In this document: positions 12,255 to 22,900 of the stretch, piece after piece
Position numbering within the stretch: position 1 is the stretch's first letter
How the letters are laid out: each line of letters opens with the position of its first letter
DNA from: Adineta steineri
Taxonomy: Eukaryota; Rotifera; Eurotatoria; Adinetida; Adinetidae
Direction: 5' to 3'
Assembly (NCBI GenBank): GCA_905250115.1
Contig: CAJNOI010000017.1
Coordinates: forward strand, 572,685 to 636,684
Length of the DNA: 64,000 bases
The notes under the pieces: generated by a model
Told to the model about the DNA's origin: nothing
The model's database searches: none
What the model saw: the letters and a program-made list of their open reading frames with translations, nothing else
Translations under genes and position numbers: made by a program

Positions 12255-13961
12255 TTAAAAATAAGGTTCATCACAATGCTTCTTAATTTCATCTGCCATA
12301 ATTCTATTACCAGTAAAAAATACATTTGTTGATCGATGTTCAGCTTTAAATTTTGCAAATAATAATTTCCACGGTGGTCATCCAACATGTGTTGGTGTTC
12401 TTAATTGAAGATTTTCTAACTTAAATTGTTCATTACTACGTATTGATGTACAATAAAGATGAATATCAAGATATCTTGATTGTGAATTACTTGTTGATGG
12501 TGTACCAATACCAGCACCGACTAATACAACATGTTCGCAATCAAATATATGCGATGTACAAGTACTAAATGGACCTTCTATACAAACAATAGCATCTCTT
12601 TGTTTATCAGTAAATATAATTTCTCTTGGATAAAGTGACAGATTTCTTGAATTTATTTCTGAATTATTGTTTAAATTATCCACTGTAATTTCTGTCATTT
12701 GACTATTACTATCAGAATTTTGTTCTTTTGAAAAATGTTCATAGGTTTTTCTTGTTCAATTTTGTTTTTTCATAATAGTTAGACCAAGTATATCTTTTCG
12801 TTGTGGACTACTACAAATTGTAAATGGATGCTTATCTTGAATTCGAATGGAGATTAATTTTGTACAACCATATTTTGGTAAATGTCGTTTAAATAAATAA
12901 ATTTTTTCAAAACAAAATAATACCATTGGTCCAATAGCCCATTTCCAAAAATTTGGTGCATGAAGTACAAGTAGAATAAAAATTGGCTAAAATAAATAAT
13001 GATTATAACAAAATAATTGATAAAATCCAGATCGTTGTCGGATACATTGGAATAAACAAATAGAATAACTAACCCAACCAATTCCTGCAGCTGTTGTAAA
13101 TATTAATGAAAACCATGAATGTCCTAATATATGAAATAAGAAAGAAAACAGATTATCTATTTTACCGTCAAGATTTATAGCAGAAATAAATATCATTGTA
13201 CCTACTAAACGATGTGCATCAATATGATCATCAACTGGTATAAATAAACGAAGATAATATAAACATCTAATAATTGTCATTGTTTGTTTGAGCATTAGAC
13301 TAATAGCTGGAGCATAACTAAAATGAACCAACATACCATTAATTCGAGCAATAACTTGTGGTACAGAATGATTTTCAAGAACTATAACTCGATAAATAGC
13401 CACATGAATAATTAATGCAATTGATATTAGAATATATAAAATCTTCATTATCTTGATCAGGTATACTAATAAGATAGAGTGATTTAAATATAGATGGATT
13501 CTGTTGAAAAATTTAATAAAATTGTTCAAAATTTAATTCTTGTTTTTGTTGATTTTCATTATTTAACGAAAAAAATTCTTGCAAAAATATTTCTTTTTCA
13601 TCTTTAAAATATTTAACTTCTGATAGATATTGTTCATAAAATGAACGAATATCTTTACCTGATATCGAATTTTTTTCATATGATTTATTTAAATTAAATA
13701 CTATTAAAATTCTTTTAGCTAAAAAAAAGAAATTATATTCATTAACTTTTAAAAGAAAGAAAAAACTTACTAAGTAAAGATGTTAACTGAAATAATCGAT
13801 CAAGTTCATTGATAGTAAGTGTTTTAGTACTTATATCATCAGTAAAGTATTTACCAAAGTATCGTTGATGTAGTTTAGATATAGATTCATTAAGTAAATC
13901 TTTGAACTGTTGTAGAACTATTATATCAAATGGAAGTGTTCGATGATCATTCGATCTATTT
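12255..13961 (-). pseudogene. NADPH oxidase (NOX5/DUOX-like) pseudogene
   Basis: Reading the minus strand from 13961, an EF-hand-like N-terminal part is followed by ferric-reductase membrane segments (DDHIDAHRLVG, FGHSWFSLIF-like, APNFWKWAIGP). Then come an FAD-binding motif (HPFTICSSPQRK), the NADPH-binding loop (VLVGAGIG) and the C-terminal PPWK...FFTGN...KKHC region. NOX enzymes pass electrons from NADPH through FAD and two haems to oxygen. This copy is broken. TAG at 12987-12989 interrupts the membrane domain. TGA at 12378-12380 replaces the Arg codon expected in GRPPWK. The region between the HAPNFW segment and HPFTI is much too short, and about 80 residues are missing after GAGIG. A frame change near 13500 also seems likely. 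No functional product is expected. Confidence 0.8.
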
Positions 13962-13982
13962 GATTATATATATATATATATA

Positions 13983-14050
13983 TGTGGGTGTGAGGGTGAC
14001 CGTGAGTGACTGATAAACAAAATATATCTACACACCCACACCCTCAAGAT
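13983..14050. repeat. telomere-like GT hairpin
   Basis: GTGGGTGTGAGGGTG faces CACACCCACACCCTCAAGAT with about 35 bp between. It is preceded by a (TA)n run and lies at the 5' edge of the NOX pseudogene. Confidence 0.8.
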
Positions 14051-14328
14051 TTTCTTCAGTCAATCACCGAGTAAGTGATTAAAATCGATTTTATCTTTAA
14101 ATAGAGTATATTCTCTAAAATATTAAAATTTTTAGACTGGAGATAGCTCTACAGATACGTTTGCCACGTGTTTTGATCTCGACATGACGAGGGCAACGAA
14201 TAAACTCTCTTAGATATGATTAACTTTCAAGAGTAAAAATGTGCCTGACAAAATAGACCTGTACTTGTTTATTGAAAAAGAGAAAAGAAAAAGAATGTTA
14301 CATAAATGAAGTTGAACAAACACAGTAC

Positions 14329-15141
14329 TTAAAAATCAATCGAGTCTCTAAAGTCTTTTAAGTTCTTCAATAGCTCTTCAATTTTACCAATTTGCGTCTC
14401 CACAGGTTCGGCAAGGATGTGATCACTGTTAATAATGCCAGCCACAGATTTGAGATCCCAGAAAATAAAAGCGGCATTAAGAACGACTGTAGCACTTTTG
14501 ACCGCACTGAACGCTACTCGTTTCGAAACATCAAAGCCCATTTTGTTGACTGAGGACATGAGCAAGTTAGAATTAACTCGCATGCCCTCGAACACTTTAC
14601 CTCCATTCTTTAACAACGTTGAGCCCGTAGTCGGCCCCATGTTTAAAGCAATGCCGGTAACTTGCTTGCCTTTCCAGGCTATCTTTCCAGTAGTTAATAA
14701 TAGTACCATAGCCTGTCTCCAACCTTCCTCTTCCTGCACACCATCTTCCTTGATAATGCGTGCAGCTTCAGCTTCAATTTGATCCACGTACTCGTAGAAC
14801 CTTTTTGCAACATCTTCTAGACGACTATCGATTTGAAGTAGTTCGCCGGAGTAATTCTTTGTGAAGATCATGTCAGCAACGGCTTCTCCTGCTTTGGTAA
14901 CTGCTCCTGCGGCACCTGTAGCTATACCATAACCAACACCAACAAGGGAGGCCCCAGCAGTAGCTGGTGCTAAAGCAATACTTGCGATGGTAATTATTCC
15001 ACCAAGAACTGAAAACGTTATGCCCATTTCTTGTAAACCAATGCACCTGTCTTGGTGTACTTTAATTTCGGCTAGCAATTCTTGTAACAGTTCGAGTGAT
15101 TCTTCCGCAGTTTGAATATATTCGTTCAAGCATTCGTCCAT
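14329..15141 (-). CDS. apolipoprotein L-like protein
   Basis: Intronless, 270 aa, ATG at 15141. Residues 1-35 form an acidic helix, followed by a long hydrophobic Gly/Ala-rich hairpin (about 41-85, with SVLGGIITIASIALAPATAG and a GYGIATGAAGAV stretch). A helical middle carries charged residues, and a second hydrophobic patch (about 218-235, VVLNAAFIFWDLKSV) precedes a coiled C-terminus. This order matches the ApoL superfamily, whose members insert in membranes and bind lipid. No signal peptide is visible, so the protein is probably intracellular. GC content is higher than in neighbouring DNA, consistent with a real coding gene or more recent acquisition. The family call rests on the hydrophobic hairpin and C-terminal pattern; the physiological role is unknown. 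Confidence 0.75.
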   Translation of the reverse strand: MDECLNEYIQTAEESLELLQELLAEIKVHQDRCIGLQEMGITFSVLGGIITIASIALAPATAGASLVGVGYGIATGAAGAVTKAGEAVADMIFTKNYSGELLQIDSRLEDVAKRFYEYVDQIEAEAARIIKEDGVQEEEGWRQAMVLLLTTGKIAWKGKQVTGIALNMGPTTGSTLLKNGGKVFEGMRVNSNLLMSSVNKMGFDVSKRVAFSAVKSATVVLNAAFIFWDLKSVAGIINSDHILAEPVETQIGKIEELLKNLKDFRDSIDF

Positions 15142-15272
15142 TGTAAAACACAGTGAAGACTTGAGAATAACCGATACTACAATTAAAAATGACTTGTTGA
15201 ACTAACATCATAGACATTCGTTATATACAAATACAAGAAGGAGAGGAGAGAAAAGAGAAAATTCTAACAGAG

Positions 15273-15334
15273 CATCTTGACGGTGTGAGTGTGGGTTTCA
15301 ACTTTTGTACTAAACCCACACTCACACCCTCACC
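15273..15334. repeat. telomere-like GT hairpin
   Basis: CATCTTGACGGTGTGAGTGTG and AAACCCACACTCACACCCTC form a compact palindrome with a loop of about 15 bp, just upstream of the ApoL-like gene. Confidence 0.85.
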
Positions 15335-15814
15335 CAAATTGGGGAATTATTTCGGGTAGTTTCCTTGTAAGAAACAGATAGCGAATTACTTGTATTTGAT
15401 TAAACTAGAATTGATAAAACACGAGAAGATAACAACACGTAACCATCACCAACTAACAAAGGTGGCGGAGTCCTTAGACCTGAGTAGGCTCGATTCAATG
15501 TGGAAACTGGACAATTAAAGTGTAAATTAATTATGTTACCTGATTATTTCCCAACTGGTGTAAAGAGATGAACGTTGGCTTGCAGAAACTACAAAAAGTA
15601 GTCCTATATGTGTTCTAGTGGAATCAGCACAACTGTAAACATCGGTTTGAGTAGCTTATCGCCATTTTATATGCGCTGTATTATGACCGGATTTTATTGT
15701 TTGTAAAAAGTCAGATACGCAAGTAGTTGGTTCTTCGATGGTCGTTTTCGTTGTTACGAACTCATAAAATGCAATCTGAATATTACGACTATGAAACCTT
15801 ATAACATAGAAGCC

Positions 15815-15926
15815 CCCGAGAGGGTGAGTGTGATTTTGAATCTGGGTGTGATCATTTATTCATTCAATCCGGGGTGTAGAATCTATATCCCAGATTGAGA
15901 GAATAGATGATCACACTCACACCCTT
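15815..15926. repeat. telomere-like GT hairpin
   Basis: GAGAGGGTGAGTGTGATTTT and CACACTCACACCCTTC are inverted arms. Inside them, AATCTGGGTGTGATCAT pairs with ATGATCACACTC and an inner GGGGTGTAGA/TCTATATCCCAG pair, so the loop is itself palindromic. Confidence 0.75.
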
Positions 15927-16218
15927 CTTTTTTTTTCAGCTACGCATTTTATTGCGAAAGTATGTGTAAAGATTGAGAAAAAAAGCCATTCAAGGTCCAT
16001 AATACATAAGAAATGTTATTGGAAAGAAAGAGAAAAAAAATTCATATGAAATGAAATGGATTAAACTACTGTACAATCAAACATTGTTGGTAGAAAATTG
16101 TATTTTTCATAATGAAAGACAAATATGTCTCCGAAAAAAAGAAACAAAATCTGATAAAATAGAAGGAATTATTTTATTCGTCTAAATGGATTTTATCGAT
16201 AGTCGTACATTGTCGACA

Positions 16219-16277
16219 CCATATTGAGGGTGTCGATGTCTGCTTTATACTTAATGCACTTATACATTCACCCTCAC
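16219..16277. repeat. degenerate GT hairpin
   Basis: CCATATTGAGGGTGTCGATG keeps the family left terminus, and the right arm ATTCACCCTCACC is partly eroded. Confidence 0.6.
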
Positions 16278-17697
16278 CTATACTTTGATTTTACTCACAT
16301 CCTTATTTACAACATATTCAATCGGCAAAATACTTTGCTGTAAACAACACTGTGATATAGTACAAATATTCCATATCATCTAACACAGTATGATAATGGA
16401 ATTATACATGTTCTATCAGTGTGTCATAGTTTTTTTTCTTTTCTGTTATGGTTTCATCCAACACATACACATATATATAGCTGTCGTTATATGCCATGTG
16501 TTATATATATATATCTTCCATCCTACGTCCTCTCTCTCTTCCTTTTCTTCAATAAAGATACCTTATCCGACGATCATATTTTATTGAATATCAAGACGTG
16601 ACAAACACTTTTGCGTAAAATCTGTTGAGTAACTTATATTTGAATAATGAACATCTTATTGTTAAATAGAAGTCGTCTAAATCAAAGAATAATTGTGAAA
16701 AGTGAGTTAATTTGATTTTTTGCTGAATTAAATAATGATTTTGTTTGGAAAAAAAGAAATCTTTTGATGAATATCGATTAGATTTTCATTATTTCAAATT
16801 TAATTATTTCACTTCTTCTTTTTTCATCGAATTCAACGATTTTATTCTTAAAGAATAACAAAAATTTCATATCGAAAATAAATAAAATATTTATTTAAAC
16901 GATTTCTTCGTTTTCTTCAATCGAGAGATCATCATGTTGTTTTTCTTTTCAATATCAATAAAGGATTTAGAAGATCAACTGATACTTCATTTATTTTACT
17001 CTTAATTTATGAAAGTGTATGTGAAGAATTAAATATTTAATATTAAAAAAAAGAACAAATTGTAGAACTCGATTTTGAATAACATTTTATTAGAATGTTG
17101 TATTAATTCTTTAAAATACTTCGATATGAGATGTTGATGAATAAAGAAATGATGAAAAATAGCTTTTCTTCTTTTTCTTTGGATTTTTCAAATTTTTTTC
17201 ATAAAGTAAAAGAATTATTATTTTCTTTCAATTTTCTCTTCATATAATGAATTAAATAGAGAATTTGATTAGTTTTCATATTAAATAACATTCTCCAATT
17301 TCACATCATTTATTCTAAAGATTCATTTTTTTTGTCATTGTTGATAATTTGAATAATTCTTTTTGGAATTAAAATAATGTCACAGATTTGAATTCAAAGT
17401 TAAATTTTTGATATTATAAATATTTATTGTTTTGTAGATTTTCTATTTGTTTAGTTTGAATATAAATTCTCTAAAATAACTCAATTTTTAATAAGAAAAA
17501 TTTCAAACTTTTTTGAAGATCATTGAGAAATTCTTTTGTCAATTTCATTGAAAAATAGTTTTTTATTGAGATTCTGATCATTTATTGAATCTACATTAGT
17601 AATTAAAAACATATGTTGGTCATTCAAATGAAAATATCGATTTTCATTAACTTTGTGCACAGCATTATTCTTATTCAATTATTGATTTTATAAAAGA

Positions 17698-17750
17698 AGG
17701 GTGGGTTTGGGTATTGGTCTTTTTATTTCTATTCTACCCTTACCCACACC
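17698..17750. repeat. telomere-like GT hairpin
   Basis: AGGGTGGGTTTGGGTATTGG faces TACCCTTACCCACACC with a T-rich loop. Confidence 0.75.
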
Positions 17751-18118
17751 TACATCCATATCTTCAATTGAAAAAAGATGCATACCGCCGGTCATTTATT
17801 GAACACATAACAGTAAATTATCTCATATTGATTACACGTGTATTTAGACGCTTAAAACAGAGAATCGTCAACTCTCGAAATAATAAAATCAGATGCTGTC
17901 AAGAAATCCGGAAAATAATAATCTGGTAAAGAAAGCCGGAAAAATAAAAATCCGAAAAAGGAAAAATCTGAAGAGTGAAAAGTCAGAGAAAAATTTATTC
18001 GTATAAGTATAATAGTCATAGAAGACATAATAAGTAGAAATAATGAAGATGTGAGAGACAATTTGATAAGAAGTTTATTTCTTCGAAGCTACCAAAAGAG
18101 AGTCCGTCGAGAAGTTCG

Positions 18119-18180
18119 ACGGGTGGGTATGGGTGGATCTTCCTATCTCACACCGATACTTACACCCACGCCCACCCACC
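18119..18180. repeat. telomere-like GT hairpin
   Basis: GACGGGTGGGTATGGGTGG pairs with CACCCACGCCCACCCACC across a loop of about 25 bp, close to the 3' end of the secreted-protein gene. Confidence 0.8.
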
Positions 18181-18280
18181 TCCAAAGCAGCACAGTTTAT
18201 TTTCAATTGAATACAAGCACTAATTATGTATATCTTTTCATTTATTTGTTTTAACAAATTAAGACAAAAAAATGATCGTC

Positions 18281-18730
18281 CTAATGATGTTGTGGTGATT
18301 GAATAACTTCAAGAAATCGACGAACGTATGGTTTGAGATCATACCATGTCACAGCAGTAGTACCTTTCTCCTCAAGAAGTGAAATAATCCGTATCAAATC
18401 TGACACAATATTCTGAAGATCATTCGGCATGTATTGAGGATTATCCGTCAAAAATAAGGCATATTGTTGAAGACCTAATAGGAATATTTCATTAAGTGTT
18501 GCATCGTCAAAAGTTGTAGTTGATAACAGTATATCGGACGTTGGATTATGTACCAGTCCAAGCGACTCATGCACAGCATTCACCACATGACAGTAATCAT
18601 TAGTTTGAGTAACACAACCACTAGTCGATGGTCGAACAAAAATGGCTTCAAAAAGCGACGGTATTCGATCGGTCATTTGCACCGTTGTCAACGACGAAAT
18701 GGATAATAGCAAGAAAAAAATCATCATCAT
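18281..18730 (-). CDS. small secreted protein, unknown family
   Basis: Single-exon ORF of 149 aa starting at three consecutive Met codons (18730). Residues 1-18 (MMMIFFLLLSISSLTTVQ) look like a cleavable signal peptide. The mature part has one CVTQTNDYC pair that could form a disulfide and otherwise helical-looking sequence (DLQNIVSDLIRIISLLEE). There is no transmembrane helix after the signal, so secretion is the most likely fate. I do not recognise the family. An upstream non-coding exon or a longer start cannot be excluded. Confidence 0.6.
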   Translation of the reverse strand: MMMIFFLLLSISSLTTVQMTDRIPSLFEAIFVRPSTSGCVTQTNDYCHVVNAVHESLGLVHNPTSDILLSTTTFDDATLNEIFLLGLQQYALFLTDNPQYMPNDLQNIVSDLIRIISLLEEKGTTAVTWYDLKPYVRRFLEVIQSPQHH

Positions 18731-18866
18731 TATCGTTACTTATTACTTGAAAATAAAACAGACTGAATGGTTAAATATATAGGCAGGTTCGATTGAGTAT
18801 CTGGCCATTTTCCCAAGGTATCTTGATGCACAACGACTGATAACAAAGAAAAGTGACGTGTATGGA

Positions 18867-19125
18867 TTTCTTGATAGAAAGAGTGTAATGCTGCTCGAAT
18901 GACACTTTATTCTATTCCTTCGTGCAAAGATCATATCATTTTCATACTAAGTATACGCTTATATACTCATCCATCAGAGTAGAGGAAAGAATATAAAAGA
19001 AATAGAGCGAGTGATCAACTAATCAATGTCATTTAACCATTGACAAAGTAGGTGAAGATGAGAGAAAGTGTAACGTCGGCTGAGTATCGCTGTCGGTAGG
19101 TGTGAGAGTATTTTATTCATTTTAC
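18867..19125. repeat. dispersed repeat, copy A
   Basis: About 259 bp highly similar to 32611-32886. Both run from TTTCTTGATA to GAGTATTTTATTCATTTTAC and share CATACGCTTATATACTCATC and GTAACGTCGGCTGAGTATCG. Neither copy has inverted ends or an ORF. This copy ends exactly where the CHK2-like kinase fragment stops. Confidence 0.8.
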
Positions 19126-19745
19126 TATTTTAAGTCGATGTAAATATTCTAATGCACAACCAATTTGATAAAAAATAAGTTTACATTCATCTTCATCCAT
19201 AATATATGTTTTATGTATTCTATCAAGTAATGCACCACCATCAGCGGCATATTCCATTTCAACAAATAAATCTGTTTTCTCATGATAAACATCAACACTT
19301 CCATGAATAGATCTATATGAATTTAAATAAAATATGAAAATATAAAACAAAACATTTATTTACACTTCTCTATAGAGATATTTGGAAAGTCCAGGACCAA
19401 TTTGTTTTAAACCTGATAAATGTATAAATTTATATGCACGATTTTCTTGTAAAGCAAGAGAACTAAATAATAACAAATAGAATGGATATTTTATCTTCAT
19501 TTTTTTTTATTTCACTTACATAATATGTTCACTATTTTGTAATAAAATTTTCGAATGATGAATTAATTCACCATCAATATAACAACCATTTCTACTAACA
19601 TCACGAAAAAATATTGATCGTCCATTATCAAGACATTCGATAATAAAATGTTTGGAACTTAAATGAATAAAATATTCATGTTGTCGTAATTCTTTTGAAT
19701 CAAGAATTATATCACATTCATTTGGTTCTAAATAACCTCATCGAA
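19126..19745 (-). pseudogene. CHK2-like FHA/kinase fragment
   Basis: Minus-strand exons with GT-AG borders encode an FHA domain (SSKHFIIE, DVSRNGCYIDGEL, then a second exon with SLALQENRAYKFIHLSG). This is followed by a kinase piece (IGPGLSKYLYREV, DVYHEKTDLFVEMEYAADGG, DECKLIFYQIGCALEYLHRLKI). The order FHA then kinase is that of CHK2/Rad53 checkpoint kinases. Most of the N-lobe, including the ATP-binding Lys, is missing between IGPG and DVYHEK. The HRD catalytic loop and all downstream parts are absent, because the reading ends at the dispersed repeat 18867-19125. At the upstream end a TGA precedes GYLEPNE. It is almost certainly a relic of a once-complete gene or partial copy. Confidence 0.75.
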
Positions 19746-19945
19746 TAGATGAATACATAGACAAAATATTCGACGGATTAATTCATGCGGAGAAAGAAGA
19801 AAATAAAGACCATGATAGCCGGATGATGTGTCATCAATATTTATTTTCTTATATTATATATGTGTGAAGAATGTGATAAACGATTATATTTATTTACACA
19901 GAATAGAGAAAAAGAAAATTGAAAAAAAAATCAAAACATTCTAGA

Positions 19946-22900
19946 TTAAGTGCATTGTTCAATGAGCATACTTAAAAGTTCTTCACATTCATCAACTAGT
20001 CCATCAACTTCACTATATTGATTATTTTCCATTTGTATACATAAATTTGAAAGTAAATTTGAAAGTTTATCAGTTGCATTACATTCTTGTAAAATCTAAA
20101 TAGAAAATAGATTAAAAAATAGAAATTTTTCATTTCAATAAAACCTCTTTTGCTCGTTCATGTTTTAACATTTGTTTAAGTACACGAAGTGCAAATTCTT
20201 GTACGATTACATGTGTATCATGGCAAGCAACATCAAGTAATTTTTCTGGAACTTTAAAATTAATTAAACGTTCAGATCGACGATAACGTGCCAAAAAACC
20301 AAGTGTATCTATTTAAAAAACGATGATCTTTCTTTTCTTTTACACATTAAATTACTTACTAACTGCATGTGATCGTATTTTTGAAATAGTATCATTTAAT
20401 GCTTGAACAAGAAATGGTGTTAATTCATCAACGTATTCATAAAGAATTTCATTTGTAGATATAAAATTTCCCAATACAAAAAAAGCCATCTAAAATGAAT
20501 ATGTAAATTAAAGAAAATTTTTTTGTTGTTTCTTACTTTTCGAACATGTGAATCATCTTCAAAACAACATTGGCGTAATTGATCAAGTACATCTGGGTGA
20601 GTTTTAAGAACTGTACAAAATGTACGCGATGATTTTGTCATATGACCCATAAGAAAACAACATTTTGCTTTTGTTAAATTACTTCCTGATAATGCACGTT
20701 TTAAAATATCAAAATCATCTTCAAATTAAATATATTGTATTAGATTAAAACTAGAAAAAAAATTCATTATATTTTTACTTTGTGGTCCACTAAGTACATC
20801 ACTTAATGATGATACAACACTATCTGTTGTTTTTATTAAATTTGTAAACGTAAAGAATACATCACATAGAATGAATTCACTATCATTACTTCCATAAAGA
20901 ACATTCGCATAGAATTGACATAACTAAAAAATATAATACGATTATCGGAGAATCTTCTACTGACGAAGGAACCACCCGAGGTATCAAAAAGCTTTTGAGT
21001 TGAAATTTTGTCCACACTAAGACCTCAATCAGACAAGTTTGCCTACAAAGTTTTAGAAATTTTAGACAGATTATCATCGAGATATGAATCCATCGAAATA
21101 TTCATGTGAAACCTGATATCCATAAGAAAGCGTCTCTATGCTAAAGTACTTGTATCTCAAAGACAGTCTTTCCGAAATTTTTGAAAACTTGTAGGCAAGC
21201 TTATCTGATTGAGGTCTTAGTATGGGCAAAATTCCGGCTCAAAAGCTTTTTGATATCTCGGGTGGTTCCCTCGTGAGACTTCTTTTTTCGTAAATGTTTA
21301 ATATGCAAACTATACCTGTACATCTTCCATTAACATTTGACTGATTGTTTTTCGAGAAGCTAAAATATAAAATTTTTATTTCTTTTAAAAATTTCTTTTC
21401 TCTTACATTCTTGATAATAACTTAATTGTGCAATAAGACCTATAGGTACTTCAATACGATCAATTGGTAAATGTGTCATTGTTACCCAGAGAAGTTTTTG
21501 AATAATATCATAACGTTGACATAATCTAAATTTCGAAATATTAAATCATGATAAATTATTTAGAATAATGTTTTACTCTAATGTTCGTTCAAGAAATGTT
21601 TCACTTGTTTCAATAGAAAATGGAAACATAAATATATTACATGTTAATGTAACAACTTCAGTTGTTAATACATTTGTAGAACTTTATATAATAAAGAATT
21701 TATATGATATTTGTAATTATAATTTTTTCTCTTTCTTACTTTATATCAAGTTGTTCAATAAATTCTTTACTTAACATCATACTCAATGTTTCAAACATAA
21801 CACTTTCCGATTGAATAAGTAAACTTAAACATTTGTGCATACGCTAAAAATAAGAAATTTGAGTTTTTTGATAAAATATTTATTTATTATTATTACTTGA
21901 AGAAATAATTCTAATGTTAATTGAAGTAATTGATGAATACCATTGCGCGATATTAAAATCCAATCAGGTGTTGTAACTACTGACATTTCATCATTCATAC
22001 CATTTGGATGTAAAGAATGAAATGCCGCACGAATTTGTTGCCATAATATATAGAATAAACCACTATCAATTAAAGTTCCTATTGATTTTTGTGGATCCTT
22101 TGAAAAAAAATAAAAAATATTGAGACATATTTTTTTGATTCAATTTACAATTTGTATAATATAAAATATCAGCATAATTAAACCATCAAGAAGTCCGTGT
22201 TGAAATGGAAATCGAACGATAAACTAAGAAAAAAAATTTTGTTTTGTAAAATTTTAAAAAATAAATTTTATTAATTTACATCACATTCTGATTGAACAAA
22301 TATAGTCGATAAACTATCAATGTATTCATCTGAATTTAAAACAACTTTAACACCAGATGATATAGCATAAACAAGATGAAGTGCACAAGCAGCACGTTGT
22401 GGTAATAATTGACTTGTTAACGCTAATTGAGCTATATGAGTAGTTATTGGTTGAAGTCTATGATAGAAAAATAATTATATAGTTAGAAACCTTTCCTTGC
22501 ACGTAAAGTAAATCCATCATTGACAGTTATTACTTTCGAGGGTGTGGGTGTGTGTGTGGGTGTGAGTAATGTGTTGTTATCCCACCCACACCCACACCTT
22601 CAAGATGGACGATAGCTCCCAGTTAAAATTATTCATTACAAACAATGTAAAGCAACTTAAATTGGCGAAGTTGTACTATGAAACTCGTCAAATAAATAAT
22701 TATTTCTAATATCCAATTTCGCCAATTGGCGAAACGGCTGTTGGCGATGATCAACTACCCCCTCGGACACCCGGTAATTTGTCGAGGTGTTCGGAATTGA
22801 TTTTTTTCACCACTTTTACCGGGAGTCCGTAAAGAGTATAGGTGGGTGGGTTTGGGTGTCTGTTATAAGAGAAGAATGGATTATACACTCACACCCACAC

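Larger units (their letters stand above)
15142..18280. other. gene-free region with five GT hairpins
   Basis: No supportable gene in about 3.1 kb. It contains the telomere-like hairpins listed separately and long AT-rich tracts (16600-17700). A purine-rich stretch of repeated TCCGGAAAAATAA-like units lies near 17885-17990. Confidence 0.6.
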
